From Clostridiales bacterium CCNA10 (GTDB lineage Bacteria > Bacillota > Clostridia > Oscillospirales > Oscillospiraceae), in NCBI GenBank assembly GCA_003573975.1, contig AP018533.1:2728319-2792318 (forward strand): a DNA stretch of 64,000 bases, written 5' to 3'. Below, one piece after another: positions 38,448-47,724 of this stretch (positions within the stretch are counted from its first letter, which is position 1; every line of letters begins with the position of its first letter). The position numbers and the translations under genes are program-made. The notes below the pieces were generated by a model. That model was not told where the DNA came from. It ran no database searches and saw only the letters and a program-made list of their open reading frames with translations.

Positions 38448-38765
38448 TCATTCCTCCGGCGGCTCCGGCTTGTCCAGGCCCTCCCGGATAATGATGCTCT
38501 GCACCACGCCGCCGGCGCCGTTTTCCAGCATGGACCGGCGCACCCGGCTGATGGTAGCGCTGCTGGCCCCGGTCTTTTCCAGGATGTCCAGATAGACCAG
38601 GCCCTGCTGCAAATAGACAGCCACGTCGAAACGCTGCTCCATGGCCTGGAGCTCTGTGGGGGTACACAGGTCCTCAAAGAACCGGCGGCACTCCTCCAGA
38701 TCTCTCAGCTTCAGGATCGTCTCGTACAGGGCGGTGCTGCGCTCCCGGCGCTCTGCCTTTGCCAT
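38448..38765 (-). CDS. YerC/YecD-family TrpR-like regulator
   Basis: A 105-residue protein of the TrpR superfamily, YerC/YecD type. The pattern LYETILKLRDLEECRRFFED, LCTPTELQAMEQRFDVAVYL and the helix-turn-helix EKTGASSATISRVRRSML are typical. It is the first gene of the iorAB operon, so it likely controls aromatic 2-oxoacid or amino acid metabolism; the ligand is unknown. Its promoter contains TTAACGCTTTAA, which recurs in part at two other promoters of the window. Confidence 0.9.
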   Translation of the reverse strand: MAKAERRERSTALYETILKLRDLEECRRFFEDLCTPTELQAMEQRFDVAVYLQQGLVYLDILEKTGASSATISRVRRSMLENGAGGVVQSIIIREGLDKPEPPEE

Positions 38766-38820
38766 AACATTTCCTCCCTTCCGGCCCGCAGACGGAGCGG
38801 GCCGATCCGTATTGCTATAT

Positions 38821-38849
38821 ACTATAACACATTAAAGCGTTAAGGTCAA
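38821..38849 (-). promoter_or_regulatory. Promoter of the yerC-ior operon with TTAACGCT element
   Basis: On the minus strand, TTGACC (38849-38844), 17 nt, TATAGT (38826-38821). The spacer begins with TTAACGCTTTAA (38843-38832), a TTAA-N4-TTAA near-palindrome. Confidence 0.8.
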
Positions 38850-38917
38850 ACAGGGAATTCTGAATTTTCCGTAAAATTTTTTTGCCGCTGATTTTCCCTC
38901 CGGCAGAGAAAACGGCC

Positions 38918-38946
38918 TTGACAATCCTCCGGTTCCGGGTTATGAT
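38918..38946 (+). promoter_or_regulatory. Promoter of the acyl-CoA ligase gene
   Basis: TTGACA (38918-38923), 17 nt, TATGAT (38941-38946), 65 nt before the start. Confidence 0.8.
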
Positions 38947-39011
38947 ACTTCAACAGGTAAAATCAATGAAGTGTTTCGGGGCTCTCCCCGTTTTGAAAGG
39001 ATCTGACTGTC

Positions 39012-40646
39012 ATGCCTATTACGGATCTGTTGGAGCGCAACAGCAAGCTATACGGCGAGGAGATCGCCCTGGTGGAGATCAACCCCGAGATCCAGGAGGC
39101 CCAGCGGGTGACCTGGAAGGAGTACGAGCTCATCCAGCCCACCTCCTCCGTCCCCTACCGCCGGGCCATCACCTGGTCAGTCTTTGATGAGAAGGCCAAC
39201 CGGGTGGCCAATATGCTCCTGGGCCGGGGCATCCGGAAGGGGCAGAAGGTGGCCATCCTGCTGATGAACTGCCTGGAGTGGCTGCCCATCTACTTCGGCA
39301 TCCTGAAGGCGGGGGCCATCGCGGTGCCGCTGAACTTCCGCTATACCTCCGACGAGATCGACTACTGCCTCAAGCTGGCCGACGTGGACGTGCTGTTCTT
39401 CGGCCCGGAGTTCATCGGCCGTGTGGAGGCCATCGTGCCCAAGATCTCCCAGCAGATGCTCCTCTTCTTCGTGGGGGACACCTGCCCTTCCTTCGCCGAG
39501 GACTATCACCGGGCCACCGCCAACTGCTCCAGCATGGCCCCCAAGGTGCTCATCGACGACGAGGATGAGGCCGCCATCTACTACTCCTCCGGCACCACCG
39601 GCTTCCCCAAGGCCATCCTGCTCAAGCACCACGCCCTGGCCCAGTCCGCCCGGATGGAGGCCATCCACCACGCCACCACCCACGACGATGTGTTTCTCTG
39701 CATCCCGCCCCTGTACCACACCGGCGCGAAAATGCACTGGTTCGGCTCTCTGTTCACCGGAAGCAAGGCGGTTCTGCTGAAGGGGAACTCCCCCCAGGCC
39801 ATCTTCCAGGCCGTCTCCTCCGAGCGGTGCTCCATCGTGTGGCTGCTGGTGCCCTGGTGCCAGGACATCCTGGCCGCCCTGGACCGGGGGGATCTGAAGC
39901 TGGAGGACTATCAGCTGTCCCAGTGGCGGCTGATGCACATCGGCGCCCAGCCGGTGCCCCCCTCCCTCATCAAGCACTGGATGCGCTATTTCCCCCACCA
40001 CAAGTACGACACCAACTACGGCCTGTCCGAGTCCACCGGCCCGGGCTGCGTCCACCTGGGCATGGACCATATCGACAAGGTGGGCGCCATCGGCGTACCC
40101 GGCTATGGCTGGGAGGTCAAGATCGTGGACGAGCAGCTCCAGCCCGTTCCCCAGGGGGGCGTGGGTGAGCTGTGCGTGAAGGGCCCCGGCGTGATGGTGT
40201 GCTACTACCACAATCCGGAGGCCACCGCAGAGGTGCTGAAGGACGGGTGGCTGCGCACCGGCGACATGGCCCGCCAGGACGAGGAGGGCTTCATCTTCCT
40301 GGTGGACCGGAAGAAGGACGTGATCATCTCCGGCGGCGAAAACCTGTACCCCGTCCAGATCGAGGACTTCCTCTCCGCCTATCCCAAGGTCCACGATGTG
40401 GCGGTCATCGGCCTGCCGGACGCACGGCTGGGCGAGATCGCCGCCGCCATCATCCAAGTCAAGCAGGGCATGACCTGCACCGAGAGCGAGATCAAGCAGT
40501 TCTGTATGGATCTGCCCCGGTACAAGCGCCCCCGGAAGATCATCTTTGCCGACATCCCCCGCAATCCCACCGGCAAGATCGAAAAGCCCAAGCTGCGGGA
40601 GAAATACTGCGGCGTACGCCTGGTGGAGGCGCAGAACCAGGGCTGA
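39012..40646 (+). CDS. AMP-dependent acyl-CoA ligase
   Basis: A 544-residue acyl-CoA synthetase of the adenylate-forming family. It has the ATP motif YYSSGTTGFPKAIL near residue 195, YGLSESTGPGCVHL, and GWLRTGDMARQDEEGF. The hinge is DRKKDVIISGGENLYPVQIE, and the catalytic Lys lies in NPTGKIEKPKL near the C-terminus. It converts a carboxylic acid to its CoA ester. The closest class is medium/long-chain fatty acid or aryl acid ligases, and the substrate cannot be told. Its own promoter diverges from the yerC-ior operon, which hints at related acid metabolism. Confidence 0.88.
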   Translation: MPITDLLERNSKLYGEEIALVEINPEIQEAQRVTWKEYELIQPTSSVPYRRAITWSVFDEKANRVANMLLGRGIRKGQKVAILLMNCLEWLPIYFGILKAGAIAVPLNFRYTSDEIDYCLKLADVDVLFFGPEFIGRVEAIVPKISQQMLLFFVGDTCPSFAEDYHRATANCSSMAPKVLIDDEDEAAIYYSSGTTGFPKAILLKHHALAQSARMEAIHHATTHDDVFLCIPPLYHTGAKMHWFGSLFTGSKAVLLKGNSPQAIFQAVSSERCSIVWLLVPWCQDILAALDRGDLKLEDYQLSQWRLMHIGAQPVPPSLIKHWMRYFPHHKYDTNYGLSESTGPGCVHLGMDHIDKVGAIGVPGYGWEVKIVDEQLQPVPQGGVGELCVKGPGVMVCYYHNPEATAEVLKDGWLRTGDMARQDEEGFIFLVDRKKDVIISGGENLYPVQIEDFLSAYPKVHDVAVIGLPDARLGEIAAAIIQVKQGMTCTESEIKQFCMDLPRYKRPRKIIFADIPRNPTGKIEKPKLREKYCGVRLVEAQNQG

Positions 40647-40672
40647 GCCCCCTTCATGCCCTTCTTTTTCAG

Positions 40673-40707
40673 CGGCGCGGACGAATCTCGTCCGCGCCGT
40701 TTTTTTG
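40673..40707 (+). terminator. Terminator after acyl-CoA ligase gene
   Basis: CGGCGCGGACGA and TCGTCCGCGCCG form a perfect 12-bp stem followed by TTTTTTT. Confidence 0.93.
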
Positions 40708-40950
40708 CATTCCCGGACTGGCCGCAAACGGGCAGTCCGTTTCTCCTGTATCTTTTTGAGGTTTTTTGTATTTTTTTGAGTAATTAACAATTTCTTAGCA
40801 TCTTTATCCGTTTTCTTTATGCAATGTGCCTTGACCTTTTCGTCAAAATGCTGTATTTTTTGACTTGCAAAAGCCGTTGCTCTGTGTGGGCGGCCGATGT
40901 CCAGAGAAGCTTTGCAAAGCAAAATAACAGAGAGAAAGGACCGTACAACT

Positions 40951-42174
40951 ATGCTTGAGATCAGTCTGAATATGTACCACGCTGTTGCGCTGGGCGCATT
41001 CCTGTTCTGGCTGGGAGGCGTGATCACCAGCAAGATCAGCCTCCTGAACCGCTACTGTATTCCCGCGCCCCTGGTGGGCGGCCTGTGCTTCTCCATCGTG
41101 AACTGCATCCTCTATTCCACGGGAGCTGCCTCCATTACCTTTGACGACACCCTTCAGAGCGTCTTTATGATCATGTTCTTCACCACTGTGGGCTTCACCG
41201 TCAGCATCCCCGCCCTGCTGAAGGGCGGCAAGGCGGTACTCCTCTGCCTGCTGGTGGCCGTGGTCATGATCCCCGTACAGAATTTCCTGGGGGGCGGCGT
41301 CATGGCCCTGTTTGGGAAGGATCCCCTTCTGGGCATCGGCTGCGGCTCCATCGCCCTGGTGGGCGGCCCCGGCACGGCGGCGGCCTACGGTCCTGAGCTG
41401 GAGGCCGCCGGCGCAGTGGGCGGAAGCGTGGTCTCCATCGCCGCCGCCACCTTCGGCCTGGTGGCCGGCTCCCTCATGGGCGGCCCCACCGCCCGCCGGC
41501 TCATCAACAAATACGGGCTCCGCCCCGACAGCGCCTCGCTGCGCGCCAGCGCGCCCAGCGCAGAGGTCCTGGCCACCGATGTGGCCAGCGAGGACGAGAC
41601 CTTCTCCAGCAGCAGCCCCCGCTTTGTCAAGGGCTTCATGGTCCTTCTGCTGGCTGTGGGCATCGGCAGCCAGGTGAGCGCCTGGCTCACCGCCCTGACC
41701 CGCCTGACCTTCCCCGGCTACATCGGCGCCATGCTGGTGGCCGTAGTGGTCCGCAACGTGATGGACGGCATGAAGGTGGAGTATCCCGCCGAGGAGATCG
41801 ACACCATGGGCAATATGTTCCTGTCCATCTTCCTGGCCATGGCCCTGGCCGGCCTGAAGCTGTGGGAGCTGGTGGACCTGGCCCTGCCCATGCTCCTCTG
41901 CCTCGTCGCCCAGTGCGTGGTGATGGTGCTATTCTCCTACCTCATCGTGTTCCGGGTCATGGGCCGCAATTACGACGCGGCGGTGATGACCGCCGGCTTC
42001 ATCGGCTTCTCCATGGGCGCCACCTCCAACGCCATGGCCAATATGCAGGTGGTCACCAAGAAGTACGGCCCCTCCCCCGTGGCCTACTTTGCCATCCCCA
42101 TGGTGGGCGGAATGTTCATCGACTTCTTCAACGCGGTGCTCATCACCTTCAACATCGGGCTCTGGGCCCACTGA
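40951..42174 (+). CDS. gltS: Sodium/glutamate symporter GltS
   Basis: A 407-residue transporter with about ten membrane segments in two inverted repeats. Conserved GltS stretches are NRYCIPAPLVGGLCFS near residue 40 and GGPGTAAAYGPELE near residue 140. Another is GFSMGATSNAMANMQ in the second repeat, with the C-terminal end MVGGMFIDFFNAVLI. It imports glutamate with Na+. The start MLEISLNMYHAV has AGAAAGGA 10 nt upstream. A 300-nt gap before it holds a terminator and AT-rich DNA. A possible TTGACC-17-TATTTT promoter lies near 40830-40860. Confidence 0.93.
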   Translation: MLEISLNMYHAVALGAFLFWLGGVITSKISLLNRYCIPAPLVGGLCFSIVNCILYSTGAASITFDDTLQSVFMIMFFTTVGFTVSIPALLKGGKAVLLCLLVAVVMIPVQNFLGGGVMALFGKDPLLGIGCGSIALVGGPGTAAAYGPELEAAGAVGGSVVSIAAATFGLVAGSLMGGPTARRLINKYGLRPDSASLRASAPSAEVLATDVASEDETFSSSSPRFVKGFMVLLLAVGIGSQVSAWLTALTRLTFPGYIGAMLVAVVVRNVMDGMKVEYPAEEIDTMGNMFLSIFLAMALAGLKLWELVDLALPMLLCLVAQCVVMVLFSYLIVFRVMGRNYDAAVMTAGFIGFSMGATSNAMANMQVVTKKYGPSPVAYFAIPMVGGMFIDFFNAVLITFNIGLWAH

Positions 42175-42210
42175 CCCAGGGATCCGGATACATTCCTCCT
42201 GTCTCCTCCC

Positions 42211-42244
42211 GGGAGCGGCCCCCCACGGTGCGGGGGCCGCTCCC
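42211..42244 (+). terminator. Terminator after gltS
   Basis: GGGAGCGGCCCCC and GGGGGCCGCTCCC form a 13-bp stem, followed at a distance by CTTTTTCC. Confidence 0.75.
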
Positions 42245-42370
42245 TGCTGCTTTTTCCCCGCCGCCCCAGGCCCGCGCCCCGGGTTTTTCCGCCGGTCTGT
42301 CTTGCTTTTCCGGCCCGTTTAGAGTATGATAACTGTGCTGAATGAAAGACTCAAGGGAGGTCATTTTCTT

Positions 42371-44317
42371 ATGCGGGACGGATTTATCAAAGTAGCGGCC
42401 GGCACCCCCAGGATCCGGGTGGCGGACTGCCATTATAACGCGGAGCAGATCTTCACCATGATGCGGGAGGCGGACCAGCAGGGGGTGCGGGTGCTATGCC
42501 TGCCGGAGCTTTGCCTCACCGGCTATACCTGCGGCGATTTGTTTTTACAGGACACCCTGCTCCGGGGGGCGGAGGAGGGCCTGAACACCATTCTGGAGGC
42601 CACCCGGAACCTGGATCTGGTGACCGCCGTGGGGCTGCCGGTGCGGGACAAGTGGGACGGCAAGCTGTACAACTGTGCTGCCTTGATCCAACAGGGCGAG
42701 ATTTTGGGCCTGGTCCCTAAGGTCCACCTGCCCAACTATGGGGAGTTTTATGAGAAGCGGTGGTTCGCTTCCGGCAAGGATATGGACAACTTGATCACTC
42801 TGTGCGGTCAGGAGGTGTGCCTGTCCGACCGTCTGATCTGGGCCTGTGAGGAGATCCCCGATCTGGTCATCGGGGTGGAGATCTGCGAGGACCTGTGGGC
42901 GCCGGAGCCCCCCTCCGCGGCCCTGGCCCGGTCGGGCGCCACCCTGATCCTGAACCTGTCCGCCTCCAATGAGACGGTGGGCAAGGCGAACTACCGCCGC
43001 AATCTGGTGGCGGGGCAGTCGGGCCGCCTGCTGTGCGGCTATGTGTACGCCGACGCCGGGGAGGGGGAGTCCACCACCGACCTGGTGTTCAGCGGCCACA
43101 ACATCATCGCGGAGAACGGCTCCCTGCTGGCGGAGCGGCGCTTTGCCGCCGGACTCACCATCAGCGAGATCGACGTACAGCGCCTGGCCTATGAGCGCCG
43201 CCGCAACACCACCTTCACTCCCCCGGCCCGGGACCCCATGGCGGAGGCCCACTGCCTGGGGGTGAGCCGGGTCTCCTTCAATCTGAAGGTGGGTGAGACC
43301 AAGCTCACCCGGTACGTCTCCCCCAACCCCTTCGTCCCCGCCGACGCGGAGGACCGGGCGGAGCGGTGCAACGAGATTTTGAAAATCGCCGCCCTGGGGC
43401 TGAAAAAGCGGCTGGAGCACACCCGGGCCCGCACCGCTGTGGTGGGGCTGTCCGGGGGCCTGGACTCCACCCTGGCCATCCTCATTACCGCCGTGGCCAT
43501 GAAGCTGCTGGACCGGCCGGAGAGCGACATCATCGCGGTCACCATGCCCTGCTTCGGCACCACCGACCGCACCCGGGACAACGCCGTGGAGCTGGCCCAG
43601 CGGCTGGGGGCCACCCTGAAGCGCATCGACATCGGCGAGGCGGTGAAGGTCCACTTCCGGGACATCGGACAGTCCATGGAGGACCACTCCGTCACCTTTG
43701 AAAACGGTCAGGCCCGGGAGCGCACCCAGGTGCTCATGGACATCGCCAACCAGACCGGCGGCATGGTCATCGGCACCGGCGACCTGTCTGAGCTGGCCCT
43801 GGGCTGGGCCACCTACAACGGGGATCATATGTCCATGTACGCCGTCAACGCCGGCATCCCCAAGACCCTGGTGCGCCATCTGGTCTCCTTCATCTCCGAC
43901 GACAAGGGCAGTGAGGACCCCAAGCTGTCCGCCGTGCTGGACGACATCCTGGACACCCCCGTCTCCCCGGAGCTGCTCCCCGCCATTGAGGGGAAGATCA
44001 GCCAGCGGACAGAGGACCTGGTGGGCCCCTATGAGCTCCACGACTTCTTCCTGTACTACGCCGTCCGCTGGGGCTTCCCGCCCCGGAAGGTGTTCCGCCT
44101 GGCGGAGCACGCCCTGGGCCGGACCTATGACCGGGCCACCATCCTGAAGTGGCTGAACAACTTCTACCGCCGCTTCTTCACCCAGCAGTTCAAGCGCTCC
44201 TGCCTCCCCGACGGGCCCAAGGTGGGCTCCGTCACCCTGTCCCCCCGGGGTGACTGGAGAATGCCAAGCGATGCCGTCGCCGCCCTGTGGATGGAGGAAC
44301 TGGAGGGCCTGCAATAA
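42371..44317 (+). CDS. nadE: Glutamine-dependent NAD+ synthase
   Basis: A 648-residue two-domain enzyme making NAD+ from deamido-NAD+, with ammonia from glutamine. The N-terminal nitrilase-type glutaminase (about residues 5-280) shows the Glu in CLPELCLTGYTCGDLF, the Lys in LVPKVHLPNY and the Cys in GVEICEDLWAP. The synthetase domain has the P-loop VGLSGGLDSTLAIL and the later GTGDLSELALGW. The length is typical. The start MRDGFIKVA has AAGGGAGG 10 nt upstream. A TTGCTT-17-TATGAT promoter lies about 40 nt before that. Confidence 0.95.
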   Translation: MRDGFIKVAAGTPRIRVADCHYNAEQIFTMMREADQQGVRVLCLPELCLTGYTCGDLFLQDTLLRGAEEGLNTILEATRNLDLVTAVGLPVRDKWDGKLYNCAALIQQGEILGLVPKVHLPNYGEFYEKRWFASGKDMDNLITLCGQEVCLSDRLIWACEEIPDLVIGVEICEDLWAPEPPSAALARSGATLILNLSASNETVGKANYRRNLVAGQSGRLLCGYVYADAGEGESTTDLVFSGHNIIAENGSLLAERRFAAGLTISEIDVQRLAYERRRNTTFTPPARDPMAEAHCLGVSRVSFNLKVGETKLTRYVSPNPFVPADAEDRAERCNEILKIAALGLKKRLEHTRARTAVVGLSGGLDSTLAILITAVAMKLLDRPESDIIAVTMPCFGTTDRTRDNAVELAQRLGATLKRIDIGEAVKVHFRDIGQSMEDHSVTFENGQARERTQVLMDIANQTGGMVIGTGDLSELALGWATYNGDHMSMYAVNAGIPKTLVRHLVSFISDDKGSEDPKLSAVLDDILDTPVSPELLPAIEGKISQRTEDLVGPYELHDFFLYYAVRWGFPPRKVFRLAEHALGRTYDRATILKWLNNFYRRFFTQQFKRSCLPDGPKVGSVTLSPRGDWRMPSDAVAALWMEELEGLQ

Positions 44318-44377
44318 CACAGAACGCCGCTCCGGTGGCCAACAACATCAATTGGAATAAAGGATCTTAATAAAGCT

Positions 44378-44986
44378 ATGAATCTCTACTGCGATCTGTT
44401 TTGGACCTTCTCCAAGATCGGGGTCTGCACCTTCGGCGGCGGCTACGCCATGCTCCCCATCCTCCAGCGCGAGGTGGTGGAGAAGAAGGGCTGGGCCACC
44501 GAGGAGGAGCTCACCGACTACTTTGCCATCGGCCAGTGCACCCCCGGCATCATTGCCGTGAACACGGCCACCTTTGTGGGACACAAGTACCGGGGCGTCT
44601 CCGGCGGCGTCGTCGCCACCCTGGGCCTGGTGTTCCCTTCCCTCATCATCATCACCCTCATCGCCGCATTTCTCAGCAGCTTCGCCGACTCCCCCCTGGT
44701 ACAGCACGCCCTGGGCGGCATCAACGCCTGTGTGGTGGCTCTGATCGCCGTCAGCGTGCTGAAGCTGGGAAAGAGCACCCTGAAAAACGCCCCCGCCGTG
44801 TGCATTTTTCTGGCGGTTCTGGCCCTGGCGGAGGTGGGCAGCCTGCTGCCTCTGGACCCCGCTTCCCCCGTCGGCGCGGCGCTGGGCTTCCTCTCCTCCC
44901 CCGCCATCCTGGTGGTGCTGGCCGGAGTAACGGGCTGGTTGCTCTCCCTGCTCCGCCCCGGGAAGGAAGGAGGTGAGGCACGGTGA
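44378..44986 (+). CDS. Chromate transporter family protein, N-half type
   Basis: A 202-residue CHR-family membrane protein. The motif FSKIGVCTFGGGYAMLPIL near residue 10 is the family signature (FxxGxxxFGGG), followed by QCTPGIIAVNTATFVG. About six segments follow. In many Firmicutes the long ChrA protein is split in two short genes, as here. The substrate may be chromate, sulfate or another anion and cannot be assigned. It overlaps the second half by GTGA. Confidence 0.9.
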   Translation: MNLYCDLFWTFSKIGVCTFGGGYAMLPILQREVVEKKGWATEEELTDYFAIGQCTPGIIAVNTATFVGHKYRGVSGGVVATLGLVFPSLIIITLIAAFLSSFADSPLVQHALGGINACVVALIAVSVLKLGKSTLKNAPAVCIFLAVLALAEVGSLLPLDPASPVGAALGFLSSPAILVVLAGVTGWLLSLLRPGKEGGEAR

Positions 44987-45576
44987 TCCTGCTGAGACTG
45001 TTCTATGAATTTTTCAAGACCGGCCTGTTCTCCGTGGGCGGCGGCATGGCCACCATCCCCTTCCTCCAGCACATGGGTGAGGCCACCGGCTGGTTCACCA
45101 ACCAGGAGCTCACCACCATGATCGCCGTCTCTGAGTCCACCCCCGGCCCGATGGGGGTCAACATGGCCACCTATGTGGGCTTCCATATCGGGAGCACCTC
45201 CGGGATGGGCGGTCTGGGGGGCATTGTAGGCGCTGTGGTGGCCACCCTGGGCCTGATCACCCCGTCCATCATCGTTATCCTGATCATTGCCGGATTTTTG
45301 CAGAAATTCCGCCACAGCCGGACCGTGGAGGCTGTCTTTTCCGGGCTCCGCCCCGCCTCCACCGCCCTCATCGCCGCCGCCGGCCTGAGTGTGGCCTTCT
45401 CTGTGTTCACCGTGGCCGACAACCTCTCTCCCGACAGCTTCCCGGCCATCTCCTGGCCGTCCCTCCTGTTGGCTGTGGCGGTCTTTGTTGGCATGAAGTG
45501 GACGCCCCTGAAGAAGCTCCACCCCATCGTGTTCATCCTGGCCTCCGCCGTGGCGGGCATCCTGCTCCAGCTGTGA
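44983..45576 (+). CDS. Chromate transporter family protein, C-half type
   Basis: A 197-residue CHR-family partner with a GTG start (44983) that overlaps the first gene, with GGAGGTGAGG upstream. The signature FFKTGLFSVGGGMATIPFL is near residue 10, and ESTPGPMGVNMATYVGFHIG follows. The two short proteins probably form a heterodimer with opposite topologies. It ends 52 nt before the YgiQ gene. Confidence 0.9.
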   Translation: MILLRLFYEFFKTGLFSVGGGMATIPFLQHMGEATGWFTNQELTTMIAVSESTPGPMGVNMATYVGFHIGSTSGMGGLGGIVGAVVATLGLITPSIIVILIIAGFLQKFRHSRTVEAVFSGLRPASTALIAAAGLSVAFSVFTVADNLSPDSFPAISWPSLLLAVAVFVGMKWTPLKKLHPIVFILASAVAGILLQL

Positions 45577-45628
45577 GCCCCCCATCCGGCCAGGCCCACA
45601 TCCAAACCAAACAGGAAAGAGGCATACC

Positions 45629-47668
45629 ATGAGCTTTGACCGCGATCTGTTCCTCCCAGTCAGCCGGGATGACATGGCCCACCGGGGCTGGGACGATTAT
45701 GACGTTCTCATCATCACCGGGGACGCATACGTGGACCACCCCTCCTTCGGTCCCACCATCATCGGCCGTCTTCTGGAGGACGAGGGCTATCGGGTGGCCA
45801 TCCTGGCCCAGCCCGACTGGCGCACCCCGGCGGCCTTCTCCGCCCTGGGGCGGCCCCGCCTGGCGGTGATGATTTCCGCCGGCAACCTGGACTCCATGGT
45901 GGCCCACTACACCGCCGCCAAAAAGCGCCGCCACGACGACGCCTACTCCCCCGGACGGCGGGCGGGGCTGCGCCCCGACCACGCCACCGTGGTGTACTCC
46001 AACCGGGTGCGGGAGGTCTTTGGGGACATCCCCATCGTCATCGGCGGCCTGGAGGCCAGCCTGCGCCGCTTCGCCCACTACGACTACTGGGAGGACAAGG
46101 TGCGCCGCTCCATCCTCTTTGACGCCCAGGCGGACATCCTGACCTATGGCATGGGGGAGCGGGCCTCGGTGGAGATCCTGTCCCGCCTCGCCTCCGGCAC
46201 CCCGGTGGAGGAGATCACCGACGTGCGGGGCACCTGTGTGGCCGCCCGCCATCCCGGCGTGTGCGCCTATCCCAAGGTGGAAGTCCCCTCCTTTGAGGAG
46301 GTGGCCGCCGACAAGGCCGCCTATGCCCGGGCCAACATGACGGAGTATCTGGAGCATGACGCAGTGGTGGGCAGGGCCATCCTCCAAAAGCACGGGGACC
46401 GGTTCCTCATCGTCAATCCCCCCGCCGCCCCCCTGACCACGCCGGAGATGGACCGGGTGGCCGAGCTGCCCTATGTCCGGGAGCCCCACCCTATGTACGA
46501 CGAGATGGGGGGCGTCCCTGCCATCGAGGAGGTGCGCTTCTCTGTCACCCATAACCGGGGCTGCTTCGGGGCGTGCAACTTCTGCTCCCTGGCCTTCCAC
46601 CAGGGGCGGACCATCTCCTGCCGCAGCCACGAGAGCGTCATCCGGGAGGTGACCGCCCTGACCCATCACCCGGGCTTCAAGGGCTATATCCACGACGTGG
46701 GCGGCCCTGCCGCCACCTTCCGCCGCCCCTCCTGCCAGAAGCAGCTCAAGCACGGGATGTGCAAAAACCGGGCCTGTCTGGCCCCCGAGCCCTGTCCCAA
46801 CCTGGACGCCGATCACACCGACTATATGATGCTGCTGCGGAAGCTGCGGGCCATCCCCGGGATCAAAAAGGTGTTCATCCGTTCGGGCATCCGTTTCGAC
46901 TTCCTGATGAAGGACCCCAGCGGCGAATTTTTCACCGACCTGGTCCAGCACCACATCTCCGGACAGCTGAAGGTGGCCCCGGAGCACTGTGTGGCCCACA
47001 CCCTGGACTATATGGGCAAGCCCCACATCGAGGTCTATGAGAAGTTCCGGGAGAAGTATTTTAAGCTCAACCGCCGGTACGGCAAGGACCAGTACCTGGT
47101 GCCCTACCTGATCTCCTCCCACCCGGGCTGTACCCTGGAGGACGCGGTGCAGCTGGCTGAATGGCTGAACAAGCAGGGACATATGCCGGAGCAGGTGCAG
47201 GACTTCTACCCCACCCCCGGCACCCTGGCCACCTGTATGTGGTACACCGGCCTGGATCCCCGGACCATGCAGCCGGTGTTCGTCCCCAAAACGCCCCACG
47301 ACAAGGCCCTCCAGCGGGCGCTGATGCAGTGGCGGAAGCCTCAAAACCGGAAGCTGGTGCTGGAGGCCCTCCACAAGACGGGCCGGGAGGACCTGATCGG
47401 CTACGGCAAGCGCTGCCTCATCCGCCCCGACAAGGGACAGGCCCCCGGCGCCCCCCGCCGGGAGGAACACAGCGCGCCCCAGGGGAAGAAGCCCGCCCCG
47501 GGCCGCAGCAAAAAGGGGCCGGGGGATCCCCGGAAGGAGCGGTACAGCGGCCGCCACTCCGTGGAGAAGCAGGAGCAGACCGGCCGGCCTGTCCGTAAGG
47601 CGGGCTGGGCCAAGCCCGCCGCCTCCAAAAAGGGAACCAAGGGCACGAAGGGCCGAAAAAAGGGTTAA
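45629..47668 (+). CDS. YgiQ-family radical SAM protein
   Basis: A 679-residue radical SAM protein. The cluster motif is NRGCFGACNFCSLAFHQGR, a Cx3Cx2C. The N-terminal 280 residues are the YgiQ domain (FLPVSRDDMAHRGWDDYDVL, YSPGRRAGLRPDH, IGGLEASLRRFAHYDYWEDK). A C-terminal conserved block has VPYLISSHPGCTLEDAVQLA. The last 80 residues are a low-complexity Lys/Gly/Pro-rich tail (TKGTKGRKKG at the end), which may bind RNA. The reaction is unknown. Confidence 0.92.
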   Translation: MSFDRDLFLPVSRDDMAHRGWDDYDVLIITGDAYVDHPSFGPTIIGRLLEDEGYRVAILAQPDWRTPAAFSALGRPRLAVMISAGNLDSMVAHYTAAKKRRHDDAYSPGRRAGLRPDHATVVYSNRVREVFGDIPIVIGGLEASLRRFAHYDYWEDKVRRSILFDAQADILTYGMGERASVEILSRLASGTPVEEITDVRGTCVAARHPGVCAYPKVEVPSFEEVAADKAAYARANMTEYLEHDAVVGRAILQKHGDRFLIVNPPAAPLTTPEMDRVAELPYVREPHPMYDEMGGVPAIEEVRFSVTHNRGCFGACNFCSLAFHQGRTISCRSHESVIREVTALTHHPGFKGYIHDVGGPAATFRRPSCQKQLKHGMCKNRACLAPEPCPNLDADHTDYMMLLRKLRAIPGIKKVFIRSGIRFDFLMKDPSGEFFTDLVQHHISGQLKVAPEHCVAHTLDYMGKPHIEVYEKFREKYFKLNRRYGKDQYLVPYLISSHPGCTLEDAVQLAEWLNKQGHMPEQVQDFYPTPGTLATCMWYTGLDPRTMQPVFVPKTPHDKALQRALMQWRKPQNRKLVLEALHKTGREDLIGYGKRCLIRPDKGQAPGAPRREEHSAPQGKKPAPGRSKKGPGDPRKERYSGRHSVEKQEQTGRPVRKAGWAKPAASKKGTKGTKGRKKG

Positions 47669-47713
47669 ACAAAACCGTCCCGACCGCACGATGCGGTCGG
47701 GACGGTTTTGTTT
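47667..47713. terminator. Bidirectional terminator
   Basis: A perfect 22-bp inverted repeat (AAACAAAACCGTCCCGACCGCA and complement, split by a 3-nt loop) between convergent genes. It is the longest stem in the window. Confidence 0.93.
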
Positions 47714-47724
47714 ATCGAACAGCC

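Noticed and set aside
44378..45576. A frameshifted single chrA gene
   Set aside because: Both halves have their own family start motif, ribosome binding site and a GTGA overlap, so they are two natural short CHR genes.
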